A stretch of DNA of 64,000 nt, from the NCBI GenBank assembly GCA_013368315.1, contig JAACJM010000012.1, positions 620,001 to 684,000 of the forward strand. Reading direction: 5' to 3'. Position 1 is the first letter of the stretch; each line of letters starts with the position of its first letter. The DNA comes from Tetrapyrgos nigripes. Lineage: Eukaryota > Basidiomycota > Agaricomycetes > Agaricales > Campanellaceae. Below are positions 10,379 through 21,934 of the stretch, piece by piece. The notes beneath the pieces were generated by a model. That model was not told the origin of the DNA, did no database searches, and worked only from the letters and a program-made list of their open reading frames with translations. A program made the position numbers and the translations under genes.

Positions 10379-12419
10379 ATGTCTGCCGAGGTGGACAGTA
10401 AACTCAAACTTGTCGCTACCACTGCTTTGCATGCTCTGTTTTCCTCAAGAAAAGTAACAGCTCCCATTTCTTCCAAGGACCTGCTTGTCCGCGTCATCAC
10501 CTTTCGTCTTCCAGATGGTCTCTTTCCAGAGAAACTGCCGCCTCCAAGGTTTCGCTTGACAGATCTATCTCGTTTCGAAACAATACTAGAAGACCTTTCT
10601 CGAGACTGGGACAAGGCTGATTTGTCTATCACTCGTGAAAATGGCGAATTTATAGTAATGGATGTAACACTCCCAACAGCATCCACCGAGGCCGGCCACG
10701 AAAGTATCAATTCAAGGAAAAGGAAAAGGGTTGTAGACGAGGAGGCTGACTCTGCTGCCGGTGACGAGCCTGATGAATTGCTGGCTGATGAAGCCAATGC
10801 ATCGCATCGCTCAGGTTTCGCTGGATTGAGCAAGGAGCAGAGGGAAGCGTATGCGGTGATTCAGAAGGAGACTGCTAAAGGTCGTCTTCTGGCAGAGCAG
10901 GTGCGTGTATCACTTCCAGCCCATTTGAACAACAATTGACGCGTACTGCCAGTTTCGTTCACGCGAAGAAGCCTTTGAACCATTATGTCCCCATATCACT
11001 AAAGACGAATGCGCTAAATCTCGCCGGTTCGATCCATCGTTTGCTTCTTCATCAACCCCAGTCCGAATATGTGACCGTGTTCATTTTCGGCCGCTAATTC
11101 GACCACATACGGACCCGACATTGGGGCATTGCTCCTATCTCAATACGTGCTACTCAGAGCCTACGTACTCTCAATCACCCTCCATACCCCCTTTTCCCGG
11201 TCAAGGTCATGTTCTGGCTCCTGGCTCGCGTGTACCGACTTCTTTACCTTCTGGGCTAGGTGCTGGAGGTCGAGGCAAGGAAAAGGCACCTTGTCGATAT
11301 CTCCATTACGAAGTTGATTGGGATGGCAGTGACGGTGATTGGTCGAAGTGGCCATCAGCTAAATCCGTAGAGTCTCCGAAGAAGCATAGACTGAACATTG
11401 GAATGGGCCCGACGAAGAAGGTACTTGAAGTGGTTTGTGTTACTCAATGAATAGGTGATGAGGCGCTGACACTCAAGACGCACTCTAGCTTCCACCTCAG
11501 CTTCCTCCCCAATGGATCAACTGTGACTTGCGTCGGTTTGACTACTCTGTACTTGGCAAGTTCCATGTCATCATGGCTGATCCTCCTTGGGATATCCACA
11601 TGAGTGTAAGCCGTCTGTCCGTCTCCTCATTCCGCTTCTCGAACTCATGCTTGCGCAGTTACCATACGGTACCATGACTGATGACGAAATGCGTGCTATG
11701 CCGATACCCGCTCTACAAGATGAAGGTCTTCTTTTCTTATGGGTCACAGGGCGTGCTATGGAAGTTGGCCGAGAATGCCTACGTGTATGGGGCTATACCC
11801 GAGTGGATGAAGTTGTGTGGGTCAAGACTAATCAGGTCAGTCTATAGCGACTTCCTAGCTAGTCATATTGTGTGTTGACTTATCGAGATTGTGGCAGCTG
11901 CAACGGGTCATTCGCACAGGACGTACAGGACACTGGCTCAACCATACTAAGGAGCATATGCTTGTCGGTGTCAAAACGGTCATTGATTCATCTGGAGCTT
12001 TGCAGTTCCCTTCTTGGGTAAACCGTGGTCTGGATACGGACGTCATTGTCTCGGAAGTGAGAGAGACGAGTAGGAAGCCTGATGAAGTGTATGGGTTGAT
12101 TGAGAGGATGTGTCCTGGAGGTAGAAAGATAGAGATATTTGGTAGAAAGCATAATACTCGACCGGGGTATGTGTTTCTTGTCTTTGTCTTGCAGTCGTGC
12201 TCTGACCTCTAGCTCCTTACTTGCCCTATGCACAGGTGGTTGACGTTGGGAAATCAACTAGGCCCTGACCAGATTTATGAGGAAGATCTCGCTGCGAGGA
12301 TTCGAGCAAAGTGAGAACTAATTGTTGGCTATGTCTGTATGCAGTCCTGACTATCCACCAGATATCCGGATCGGCCAATTAACGTCAACATGTCTACGGA
12401 TAATTTCAATCAGTACTAG
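10379..12419 (+). CDS. IME4: METTL3/IME4 N6-adenosine mRNA methyltransferase catalytic subunit
   Basis: Catalytic subunit of the mRNA m6A writer (MT-A70 family). The catalytic motif [10 protein letters not shown] is at 11576-11600, split by an intron after HMS and followed by [12 protein letters not shown]. The rest of the domain is highly conserved: [52 protein letters not shown] and IEIFGRKHN. Two CCCH fingers lie upstream: CPHITKDEC...CDRVHF, then CSYLNTC...CRYLHYE. The second carries a 47-residue insert. The N-terminal part holds a helical region and a basic KRKR stretch, a likely nuclear signal. The last exon ([18 protein letters not shown]) was placed by joining AA at about 12310 to A at about 12359; TAG is at 12417. 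All DPPW residues are intact, so the enzyme should be active. In yeast Ime4 acts in meiosis. Confidence 0.95.
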
Positions 12420-12788
12420 AGGTAATTTGACGGTTGACCAAGGGATACATATCTTGCATATATTATGTTGGGACGCTATTGCACTGCGTACACAAACCCC
12501 TGTAAATCGCTGGCCTTACCGAAGGAATTACGGGAGATTTACAGGAGTTTGGACCCGGTGTTGTGTGTACTCTGTGTCCCAATCCTTGTTTTCATTGGTA
12601 TCATTTCAACTACTACTATTTAAATATTGACTATAATCTCATGGTGGTGTAAAATACAGTGTACACAATCTAGACATCCTCTATATACGTATAAGTGCGG
12701 CCAGAAAAATCCAAAATATGCCAAGGAGTGAGTAATCTACCGTGAGTGAAGAAGAGAGAGGAGTCTTAAGCAGACAGAACTAGGATTA
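12420..12788. other. Convergent 3' intergenic region
   Basis: 369 bp between the stop codons of the convergent METTL3 and lipase genes. It is AT-rich toward the right, consistent with two 3' UTRs. I see no gene, repeat or RNA structure here. Confidence 0.5.
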
Positions 12789-14330
12789 TTATGAAACCCG
12801 ACGATCAAGTTCCTTGACAATTAAATCATTGACATGTTTGGGATTGTCAAGGTATACTGTGGAAAGGAAAGACCTTTGAGCGAATGTTGCAAGAATGTAA
12901 AGGAGACTGGACGCACCATGATGTCCTGCATTATTGACGATGTACATCCGACCTTGACCGTTTCCAGCTTGTCGTAATATTTCGACAGACTGTGAGCCAC
13001 CTTCAGGATCCATCCAATCATGGTCGCCGTCTGCAAGGGTATGGAATGTCAGAGAATGCCAATGTTCTGCGCCACAAAGACACTCACAAACAAAAGTGAC
13101 AGGAATCTTGAGGGATGCTATCCGGTCTACGATAGGCATTCTAGCGTGCGCTCCTGGAGCGAGAATGTGAGATATACAATATTCTCCTGAGCCTTTGGCG
13201 AGAGTGATGTTGAGAATGTAGTCATGCATTTCTCGAGTCTCTTCTTCGGACAATCCGCTAAACCGGCGTGAGGAGTACTGGTGACAGAGATATGAGAAAG
13301 GTAATGCTGTCGATAATGGTGCAGACTCACTTTCCCAACCAACATAGGTCCCCAGAAGAAAGTGGATCTGACCACCTGGAACGGGCTCCAACCCTCTTCC
13401 CAAAGATAAGTGAACAGTCTCCGAGTGCGACTTTCTCGTGCTTTCTCGTTCTTCTGTTGAGCCTCGATTTCTTGTATCTTCTTCCGAGAGGCAGGTTCTA
13501 TTGAACCATCAGAGCTTGCGTCCTCCGTAGGGTCCAATTCCCGTGAAGGTACCGTATAGTCCGGGCCACGTGGAATCCCAGCAGGAGAAAGTAAAATAAG
13601 CTTATTCACTCGTGTCGGATACTTGAGAGCATAGACAACACTGAAGTAAGCTCCAAGGGAGTGGCCAACCAACGTCATCGAATCCAAACCCATCTTAACT
13701 CGCCAATCCTCTAGAGAATCGACAAAGAACGACTCGGCCTCTTGTACCCTTGATACAGTATCTTTCCGAGAAGCGCTAATGGAGAATGGCACACGTGCTG
13801 AACGGCCCATTCCTAGCCAATCGACTGCGTAGACGTCTGTACCACGACGACCGGCCCATTGTGCTAATGGGAGGAAGTTGCGAAAGTAAAAGCCTAAACC
13901 GGCACCGTATCCGTGTAGGAGGACGGCTGGAGGTGGAGCGGTGGGTGACGGATTTGTTGATGTCATTGCGAAGGTGTTGAGGTATTGTTTGGGTTTAGAG
14001 AGGTCTACTCGAGAACTGTATGCGATGACTGGGGTATCGAATTTCTCATCTGGCGAGGGCTTGCTGGTTTTGAAGAAGGGTAGTCGTCTGATTAACAAGG
14101 TTGTAAGGACCTTAATCCAAGATGTTCATTGCTGTAATTCGCACCTTAATAGACGTTCTTCACTGATAGCGCTCTGCTTCTGCCCAGAGGACCACCTAGA
14201 AGAGTGTCAGGTGAATGACTGACGTAGTGAATAAGACATACCATTGCTTCATGCTATCAAGGAATGCCGAGGGGATTTCATTTGGAGGAGGAAGGGTAGG
14301 AAGACCAGAAGAATTAGGGACTGCATCCAT
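12789..14330 (-). CDS. Alpha/beta hydrolase of the CGI-58/Cld1 family
   Basis: Lipase or acyltransferase-like enzyme of the ABHD4/5 - yeast Cld1/Ict1 group, which acts on phospholipids such as cardiolipin or lyso-lipids. Start ATG 14330 gives [15 protein letters not shown], and exons joining QW-WSS and ERLLR-RLPFFK fit the family N-terminus. The oxyanion loop is [11 protein letters not shown], the nucleophile elbow GHSLGAYFS, and the acid region [11 protein letters not shown]. An intron (GTGCGT...CACAG, about 12916-12858) splits the catalytic-His segment; after splicing it reads NNAGHHVYLDNPK, the HxxxxD signature of the family. All triad residues are present. A charged, possibly disordered insert ([16 protein letters not shown]) sits in the lid. 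No clear mitochondrial leader is seen, so a Cld1-type cardiolipin role is not certain. Confidence 0.85.
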
Positions 14331-14491
14331 AAGGATTTGTCTTCGGAGAACGAAGGGAACTCTAGACGTCGTGGTGGAAGATGCTTTGGTGTTTTCAGGC
14401 CGTTTACTTTAAAACTAGATGACGCCGAACGCCGCGTCATTTGCCGGCCGTCGAGTACACGTGATTTTGCCAACGCTCCTCCTCCTTCGCC

Positions 14492-15708
14492 ATGTACAAC
14501 GGCATCGGTCTTACGACTCCGAGAGGCAGGTAAGTATTCTCTTGGTAATCGTATCGCTCAGCTTTTTGACGTGTCATTTAGTGGAACAAATGGTTATGTC
14601 GTCCGCAACCTCTCGACACTAAGACACCACGAGTCAGCCCAGGACCGTGCTGCAGCTTGGGATGCTGCTCCACCAAAGCATCGTGAACCGGACGAAGCCA
14701 TCCTCGAACATGAGCGGAAGCGTAAAGTAGAAGTGCAGTGCCTTGAACTTCAGCTCGAGTTGGAGGAAAAAGAGTAAGCATGATGTCTCGAGTGTGGTAT
14801 TACTTCCTTATACTTTCTCTTCTAGTGTGCCCGAAGAAGAGATTGAAAAGCAGGTTGACGCCCTCCGTACCAAGCTTTTGGCAAATCTAGCAGCCATGGC
14901 CCCGCCTGCAAAGAATCTCAAAGCTTCTGACACTCATGGCATTGCTCAGGCAAAGAAGACGGAACTGAACAAGATGGCTCGTGCCCTCGGTACCCGTACC
15001 GACTACGTCGAAGGTGATGCTTTTGATAGGGAAAAGCAAGAGGAAATTAGGCAGAAGAGACAGGTGGAACGAGAAGAGCGCGAGAGGAAGAGGGAAGAAG
15101 ACCGCACTAAAATGCAGGAGCAGAAAGCTAAATGGGACGCTGAAAGACGGGAGCGGGACAGGTTGCGAAGGAGAGAGGAGGACAGGCTTCGCAGAGAAAG
15201 AGAAGAGGGCGTAGCACACAGGAAGGACCGGGATATGATGCCTCCACCACCAGTGCCTGCTCGTACAGACAGATACCGTGATCATGGGTATGGAAGTCGT
15301 GGTAGACGAGATGAACCACCTCGTCGGCACCGAGACTCCCGTTCTTGTTCACCTCCTGTACGCGACTCGAGATCCCCAGAACGTTCACGTCGGCGTTCAC
15401 CCTCAAGGTCACTCTCCCGGTCTCCACCACCTCGAAGACGTCGCTCTCCATCTCCAACCCCTCCTTCTCGCCGTGAACGTTCACCCCCTCCAACCCCTCC
15501 TCATCGAACTCGTGAACGCTCGTCTCCTCCCCCTCGACGACGTCGTTCACCCTCAGATTCTCCTCCACGCCGCAGGTCGCCGATTGAGCGTGGTACCAGA
15601 CGGTCTGATTCACCTCGTGGTCGGTCTCGTTCGCCATCCAGTGACTCCGCTATGTCAGTTAGCACAGGGTCGTCTCGTTCACGGAGCCGTAGCCCTGGTA
15701 GTGACTAA
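14492..15708 (+). CDS. CWC21: Pre-mRNA-splicing factor Cwc21/SRRM2-like
   Basis: Spliceosome protein with a Cwf21 domain, the yeast Cwc21 / human SRRM2 N-terminal homologue, which binds Prp8 and Snu114 near the active site. The N-terminus [19 protein letters not shown] is the family signature; its codons are joined across an intron at about 14531-14580. The cwf21 helix is [20 protein letters not shown], and a second intron follows near 14775-14825. A charged helix rich in Glu/Arg (about 15030-15230) leads to a long Arg-Ser tail (15290-15700) with many RRRSPS and SPPP units, typical of SR-type splicing cofactors. The tail is much longer than that of budding-yeast Cwc21 and nearer the SRRM2 type. 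It lies 161 bp head-to-head from the hydrolase gene. Confidence 0.9.
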
Positions 15709-15996
15709 AGTTCTGCTATTTTTCTCCTCTTTACTGTATGTCGTGTACTATAGCAAAAGCAGTTTTACTGCACTTTCCCCGTAAATAATCCGATTTGCTG
15801 CTGTGTACGTGCAACATGAACTTTGGACTGCTGTTCATGAAAAAGTCTCTTTGACGCGTCTTTTTTGCTACAAGTGCAGGACTGCGCGGTGCCTCGAGGT
15901 TTCGGCACTGAAGAGGAACATAAAGGTTGTGGACAACTTGTGGTTGACGCGCACCTCCTTTCTGACTCGGCCATCCTCATCCCTCGTCCTGCAATC

Positions 15997-17677
15997 ATGA
16001 AGAGGTCTGTCGCTGGAATTCATCGGCTTGCCAGACGATCGCATCTTTCTGGTGTCCGTTTCGTGGCTTCAGAAGTACGCAAGGTTGTTTCCTTCACCGA
16101 CCCGCAGCTCACCTGAATTTTGCTCAGGCCTATCCCAGACCAGCACCGAAACTTCCCTCTGCTCCATCTACAAAATACAAGGCTGTGACGAATCCTAAGG
16201 ACTATACCCAGTCCGAGTTGACCAGAACGGCTATCAAGAGGGATTCCTCGTATCTACTCCCGGTCTATGCACGCCCCAACTTTGTTCTCTCTCATGGGAA
16301 AGGCTCATACGTCTGGGATACCGAAGGAAGGCAATACCTGGATTTTAGTGCAGGAATTGCTGTCAATGCTCTCGGGCATGCTGATGAAGGTGTGATCAAG
16401 GTGAGTGTACCAGTTAATTTCTCGAAGATCATCCCCAACTTTGATTTTCAGGTGGTTTCTGAACAATCTGCAAAACTCCTGCACACCAGTAATGTCTACC
16501 ATAACGAATGGGCTGGAAAACTAGCAGAGTTACTCGTTACTCTGACGCAAAAAGCAGGAGGACTAGGTTTCCCTACGGGACAACTTCAGACACCTCCGGC
16601 GGAAACCACGGGTGCCAAAGTCTTCTTCTCCAATTCTGGCACCGAAGCCAACGAAGGTGCTCTCAAAATCGCTAGGAAAGTAGGAAAAGACCGCTGGGCA
16701 GCAGCTCACCCCGGACAATCCTGGGACTCGAAAGAATGTGACAAGACTCGTATCGCATGCTTCGAGTCTTCATTCCACGGACGAAGTATGGGTGCTCTTA
16801 GTGTTACAAGTACACCCAAGTATCAGTTACCGTTCACACCATTGTTGCCTGGGATTGATGTCGGGAAGTTGAATGACTTTGATGGCCTGCGGTCTCTTGT
16901 GAGAGAAGACACTTGCGCTGTTATAGTCGAACCGGTGCAAGGAGAAGGTGGAATCAATGCCGCTAGTACGGAATGGTTGAAAGCTCTGAGAAAGCGATGC
17001 GACGATGTGGGAGCTATACTAATATTTGATGAGATTCAGGTACGTGACTTTGACAAGATGCGATTGAGGTCGGACACTGACATTGAACTTTGATCGCAGT
17101 GCGGTTTGTATAGAACCGGGACGCTTTGGGCACATTCTTCGTTCCCGACGGATTGTCACCCAGATATTATTACAATGGCCAAACCTCTGGCTAATGGATA
17201 TCCTATTGGGGCTGTTCTCCTGCGGGATACAGTGGCCGCAACGATGACTCCTGGTATGAATATTGGTTATAAAGTGACCCCAAATCTGATTTTTCTCTAG
17301 GAACTCATGGTACGACGTTCGGAGGTTCACCGCTTGCTTGTGCAGTTGGTCACCACGTTCTATCAAGACTTTCAGAAGCACCATTTGCTGCCCAAGTTAT
17401 GGATACGAGTGCATATCTTATTGGAAGGCTTGAGCTTCTACCGAAATGGTTCCCGGAAATCCTTCAACCCAAAGTGAGGGGTCGAGGTCTGATTGTGGGA
17501 CTAGGCTTCCATGACCCGAGTGTACCCGGGCGGGTTGTCGAAATGGCAAGGGAGCGGGGTGTATTTATCCTTACCGCGGGTAAGGATGCAGTACGACTTG
17601 TGCCAAGTTTAAATATTGGGAAAGCAGAGATTGATTTAGCTGTAGATGTTATAGAAAGTTGTCTGGGAGAGTTGTAG
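15997..17677 (+). CDS. ARG8: Acetylornithine aminotransferase, mitochondrial
   Basis: PLP-dependent class III aminotransferase of mitochondrial arginine synthesis; it converts N-acetylglutamate semialdehyde and glutamate to N-acetylornithine. ATG 15997 gives a basic leader (MKRSVAGIHRLARRSHLSG), as expected for matrix import. Key sites are FSNSGTEANEGALKIAR (PLP phosphate binding), FHGRSMGALS, VEPVQGEGGI, IFDEIQ and the Schiff-base lysine in TMAKPLANGYPIGA, then HGTTFGGSPLAC. Introns interrupt VASE/AYPRP (about 16076-16129), GVIK/VVSEQ, DEIQ/CGLYR and TPG/THG. It ends with GKAEIDLAVDVIESC at 17677. Ornithine aminotransferase is the main alternative, but the leader, the domain order and the long GGLGFPTGQ insert fit Arg8 better. 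Confidence 0.92.
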
Positions 17678-17768
17678 AAGCTGATTGTCTTAAAATATAC
17701 TTGCCGTTGGGATGTAATATTTAGAGCAAATACTTGGACGTGGACTTTGCGGCAACCGGAGTTACCAT

Positions 17769-17835
17769 ATTGGTGCCTAGAATGTGATTGCAATTGCGTG
17801 GCCTCCGATTGGCTGCTCAAAGTGTTTGATATAAA
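17769..17835 (+). promoter_or_regulatory. ALAS promoter: two inverted CCAAT boxes and a TATA box
   Basis: ATTGG (inverted CCAAT) occurs at 17769-17773 and 17808-17812, and TATAAA at 17830-17835, 62-67 bp before the ALAS start codon. A CT-rich run at 17863-17880 follows. CCAAT boxes bind the HAP complex, which controls heme and respiratory genes in fungi; its use here is inferred. Confidence 0.55.
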
Positions 17836-17896
17836 GCCGCTATTTTCAGACATCTCAATCAACTTTTTCTCTTTCTTTCGTGTCCTGCTCGTCGAA

Positions 17897-20126
17897 ATGG
17901 ACAAACTTTCTACTCTTTCTCGTTTCAAGGCTTCGTGCCCTTTCCTAGGCAGGACCAAGACTTCTGCTCTTCGTACCCTCTGCACTTCGGCCTCTCCACG
18001 CTTCCCATCCATCTCCGTTCTCACCGAGAGGGCTACCAACTGCCCCGTCATGGGCCCAGCTCTCAACGTCCGCTCCAAGGAGATTGTTGCTGGTTATGCC
18101 AGCGTCGCAGGCGTTTCCGAGGTCGAACAGATCCACAAACAGCAGGGGGTCACCGTTCCGCCCAACGCTACCGTCGAGATGTGCCCACACGCTTCGGCTG
18201 CCCGCGCAGCTGCTCGTATGGCTGAAGACCTCTCTGCTGCGGCTGCACAGAAGAAGGTCGATGCTGGTACCTCCTCCGCCAAGGCTGCCGCAGCTGGTTG
18301 CCCATTCCACAAGTCCGCTACCATCGGCGCGACTGCCAGTACCAGCACTCAGCAGCCTTCAGCTCCACTTCACAAGTCTTCGGTCTCTGGTGGTTTTGAC
18401 TACGACCAGTTCTACAACAATGAACTGGAGAAGAAGCACAAGGACAAGTCTTATCGCTACTTCAATAACATAAACCGACTTGCTGCCAAGTTCCCTGTTG
18501 CTCACACTGGGGACCCGAAGGACGAAGTGCAGGTGTGGTGCTCTAATGATTACCTTGGGATGGGTAACAACCCTGCCATCCTCGAGACTATGCAGTGAGT
18601 TTCATACTTACGTTTGTTTGCCTTGACGACATGACTGATATATTGATATCTTACCAAGTCGTACTCTTGACAAGTATGGTCACGGAGCTGGTGGTACTCG
18701 AAACATAGCTGGAAATGGCGCCCTTCATCTGGGCCTCGAGCAAGAGTTGGCTGCCCTTCATCGCAAGGAAGCCGCCCTCGTTTTCTCTTCGTGCTACGTT
18801 GCCAATGATGCTACCCTCTCCACCCTTGGCGCCAAATTACCGGGCTGCATCCTTTTCTCCGATAAGATGAATCATGCTTCAATGATTCAGGGTATGCGCC
18901 ATTCCGGTGCCAAAAAGGTCATTTTCAACCACAATGACCTCGAGGACTTGGAAAACAAGTTGAAGATGTACCCCAAAGAGACGCCGAAGATCATCGCTTT
19001 CGAGAGCGTCTACTCTATGTGCGGTAGCATCGGACCCATTTCGGAAATTTGTGACTTGGCCAAAAAATACGGAGCGTTGACATTCCTTGATGAAGTTCAC
19101 GCTGTCGGTCTCTACGGTCCCCATGGTGCTGGTGTCGCTGAGCATCTTGACTACGATGCACAGAAGGCCGCCGGTAACAGCCCTGACCCCATTCCTGGTT
19201 CTGTCATGGATCGTGTCGATATCATCACTGGTGGGTAATGGAGGTCTGACCAAGGTTTCACACTGCTGACGGCCGATTTCAGGTACACTTGGTAAAGCCT
19301 ACGGCGCCGTAGGTGGCTATATCGCTGGCTCAATGGACTTCGTCGACACCATTCGTTCTTACGCCCCTGGTTTCATTTTCACGACTTCTCTCCCCCCTGC
19401 TACGGTGGCTGGCGCTCATGCTAGTATTGCATACCAGAGGGCATATGTCGGGGATCGTCAGTTGAAGCAGGTCAATGTTCGTGAAGTCAAGAGACGATTT
19501 GCTGAACTCGATATTCCTGTCATGTAAGTTTTTTGTTCTTTTCATTTGAGGTTTGATCTCATCACTGCCGCAGTCCCGGTCCATCTCATATTTTGCCTGT
19601 CCTTGTCGGTGACGCCGCCCTTGCCAAAGCTGCTTCCGACAAACTGCTCACCGACCATGATATCTACGTCCAGTCGATCAACTACCCTACCGTAGCTGTT
19701 GGTGAGGAGAGGCTGAGGATCACGGTCACTCCTCGTCACACTCTGGAACAAATGGATAAACTAGTTCGTGCCGTCAACAAGGTCTTCACCGAGCTCAAAA
19801 TCAACCGCATTTCGGACTGGAAGGCGGCTGGTGGTCGTGCTGGCGTCGGCATGGGCGTAGAGTCGGTCGAGCCCATGTGGACAGATGAGCAACTCGGTAT
19901 CACGGACGGTACTACACCCAGGACTCTCCGCAATGGCCAGAACGCCTTCGTCAGCCCCGAAGGTGTTGCTTCAGCTAGAGAGAGATTCAACACGCTCCTG
20001 GGCCCGATTGCTGGTACCGTGCAGGCGAATCGTCCTCTTGAAACTGTCTTGGTTGAGAAAAGCGCGGCTGCTTTGCTCAGCAACGAGGATTTGAAAGTAC
20101 CTCCTACTTTGGTAGCTGCTGCTTAA
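17897..20126 (+). CDS. HEM1: 5-aminolevulinate synthase, mitochondrial
   Basis: First enzyme of heme synthesis; it condenses glycine with succinyl-CoA in the mitochondrial matrix using PLP. ATG 17897 lies in good context (GTCGAAATGG). The N-terminal 140 residues are a presequence plus four Cys-Pro motifs: SCPF (C14), NCPV (C49), MCPH (C96) and GCPF (C135). The core starts near [17 protein letters not shown]. Core motifs are [34 protein letters not shown] and the Schiff-base lysine in [13 protein letters not shown]. Introns fall after ETMQ (18597-18658), DIITG (about 19230-19282) and IPVI (about 19524-19573). The product has the full length of fungal Hem1. Cys-Pro motifs of this kind mediate heme feedback on import and stability in animal ALAS1. 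Confidence 0.96.
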
Positions 20127-20462
20127 CGTAGTGCTCCTACTTTTCGTATTTTATATATTTGCTCTCGGATTCACTGTGGTTAGGAAAAGTATGTCGTACT
20201 TTCTGTCTGTCGTTGAATAGATGTAAAGTTTCGGGTCACTGCTATGACTCGTCAGTAATCCTCAGGAAGTTTCTGAGCTCCATCGATGAAAGCATCGAAA
20301 GTAAGGCTGCAAAGAATTATGTAAGGCGAAGTACTCTTCCTCAAATTCCAATCTCTGGCCCCAAATATCTGTTTCCAGGTGTCTGTCAGAAAGCCTTCAC
20401 GCTTTGCGACTCAGGACTTGTCCCACCAAAAGCACCGTACACAGATTTCTTTTCAGCGCGTT
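20127..20462. other. Intergenic region between ALAS and WKF-domain gene
   Basis: 336 bp covering the 3' end of the ALAS transcript and the promoter of the next gene. The next coding frame is open upstream to an ATG at 20379, so the right part may be coding if that start is used. Nothing else is seen. Confidence 0.4.
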
Positions 20463-21516
20463 ATGGACGAAAATCAAGTCCAAGAGGGACCCTCTAAAGT
20501 GAAGGAAAAGAAAAAGTCCAAAACTGACGCGCCCGAGACCAAGAAGAAGAAAAAGGAGCGGAATGATATGAAAGAGGTGGAAACACCACTGGGAAGTGCT
20601 AGTGAGGACTCGCCGAAAAAGGACGCGTCCGAGGCCAAGAAGAAGAAGAGAAAGGAGCGGAGTGACCTGAAAGAGGTGGGAGTGACCATGGCAAATGAAA
20701 GCTCAACGAAAAAGGATGTGAAGGGGAAAGGGAAGGGGAAGGACTCCGCGGAAGACGGCACTGTTTCCAAGAAAGAGAAGAAGAGCGGGAAAAAAAGAAA
20801 GAGGGATGTAGAGGAGCAGGAAGATGCTTCTGCACAAGTTGACGAGGAAGAGGAGGCTGATGCAAGACCCAAAAAGAAGAAATCAAAGAACAAAACAGGT
20901 CTGGCTGATCCATCAGAGGATAGTTTGCTATCAGAGCAAGCTCGAAAAGGTGCATTTAATGATTTATCCTTGCTCTCAATTTACCTTTGACTCTCCTCGG
21001 GCTCTTACCTTGCAATGCCGGCTAAACCTTGTAGCGCTGGAGTATGCTTTCACACAATTTCGACGCCCCAAAAAATGGAAATTCAACAAAGCAAGACAGA
21101 ACTGGCTTATACGAAATGTCTGGTCCCCAGCCAAAGTAAGGAAACCTGCCCATACATCCTAATCGTCGATGCTTATTTTTTGTACCTATTCTCATCAGAT
21201 TCCTGAGTCCCAGATGCCCCTGGTTTTACAGTACTTGGCGAATGTTCAAGGTGGCACTCGAGAGGTGAGTTTTGTGGTCGGTCTGCGTGTAGCCGAGACA
21301 TTGTTAATCTTGACGCTCGGTCTTCAGAACTTGGTCAAGACGTGTCAACAACTCTTGGAATCCCCAGCCGATGGTGCTGAACCCGAGGTGGCGAACATCG
21401 AGTCATCCTCTGAACCGCATGTAGAGGTCGAGAAGGACCAGGCTGCCAAACCTGAAACCGATGCAGTGAAACGCGGAAGAGCCTCAGCCATCCTACAGGC
21501 ACTGACAACCCAGTAG
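20463..21516 (+). CDS. WKF-domain protein (C7orf50-like, probably nucleolar)
   Basis: Protein with a C-terminal WKF domain (DUF2373), as in human C7orf50, thought to act in the nucleolus. The domain is assembled from three exons: ALEYAFTQFRRPKKWKFNKA (about 21039), IPESQMPLVLQYLANVQGG (about 21200) and NLVKTCQQLLESP (about 21330). The first half is extremely Lys/Glu-rich, with KKKKSK and KKKRKE runs suited to nucleolar targeting, and includes a 96-bp tandem duplication (20526-20717). I chose ATG 20463 (MDENQVQEG); an in-frame ATG at 20379 would add 28 residues. The short Ala/Glu-rich tail ends RASAILQALTTQ. The molecular role is unknown; a part in ribosome biogenesis is inference from composition. 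Confidence 0.75.
20526..20717 (+). repeat. Two-copy 96-bp tandem duplication inside WKF gene
   Basis: Units 20526-20621 and 20622-20717 both begin GACGCG(C/T)CCGAG and both encode a 32-residue block of the form KKKK-KER-(N/S)D-KEV followed by a Ser-rich part and KKD. The copies have diverged but remain in frame, so the duplication extends the basic-acidic linker. Confidence 0.7.
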
Positions 21517-21934
21517 GAGTCCTCATCTTCGACTGAGTGAGATTATGGCCACAAGGTGCGGCAGAGTAGCACCCTTACGTGTTGGTCTCCGAGTCCCCTT
21601 GACAAACTGTCGCAGACACTCGGTACTTCACTTTACTGTACTGTCCGGTTGACCATTCCCCTTGTTGCTAATTGACCATGAACCTCTATGTACCTCCTCC
21701 CCGGTAATAAAGTGCTTCCATCCATCCTATGAATCTTGAAAGTTACTTAGCTTGAAAGCTTGAAAGTCGCACTTTGTCGCAGCGACACAACTTCCCGTCT
21801 GCTTGCCGCTTGGAAAAGTGCAATTTGGCTTGGCGCGACGAGGGTCAAATCAAAATCACACGTGGTCAGATTTTATTATATTTACTAATTCTGTACAACT
21901 TGACCTTGACCACACACCCTCACCTCTTCATCCA
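21517..21934. other. Intergenic region with triple CTTGAAAG motif
   Basis: 418 bp between the WKF gene stop and the Arl1 start. CTTGAAAG occurs three times in one orientation at 21735, 21751 and 21759, about 170-200 bp upstream of Arl1. No gene is visible; the motif may be regulatory or a chance slippage product. Confidence 0.4.

Noticed and set aside
9250..11050. GGTTCGA-type strings (for example near 11025) as tRNA T-arms
   Set aside because: They lie in coding sequence with no matching acceptor stem, D-arm or anticodon arm.
14244..14480. Possible plus-strand exon upstream of Cwc21
   Set aside because: It is the opposite strand of the hydrolase first exons; the Cwc21 start MYNGIG at 14492 is the family start.
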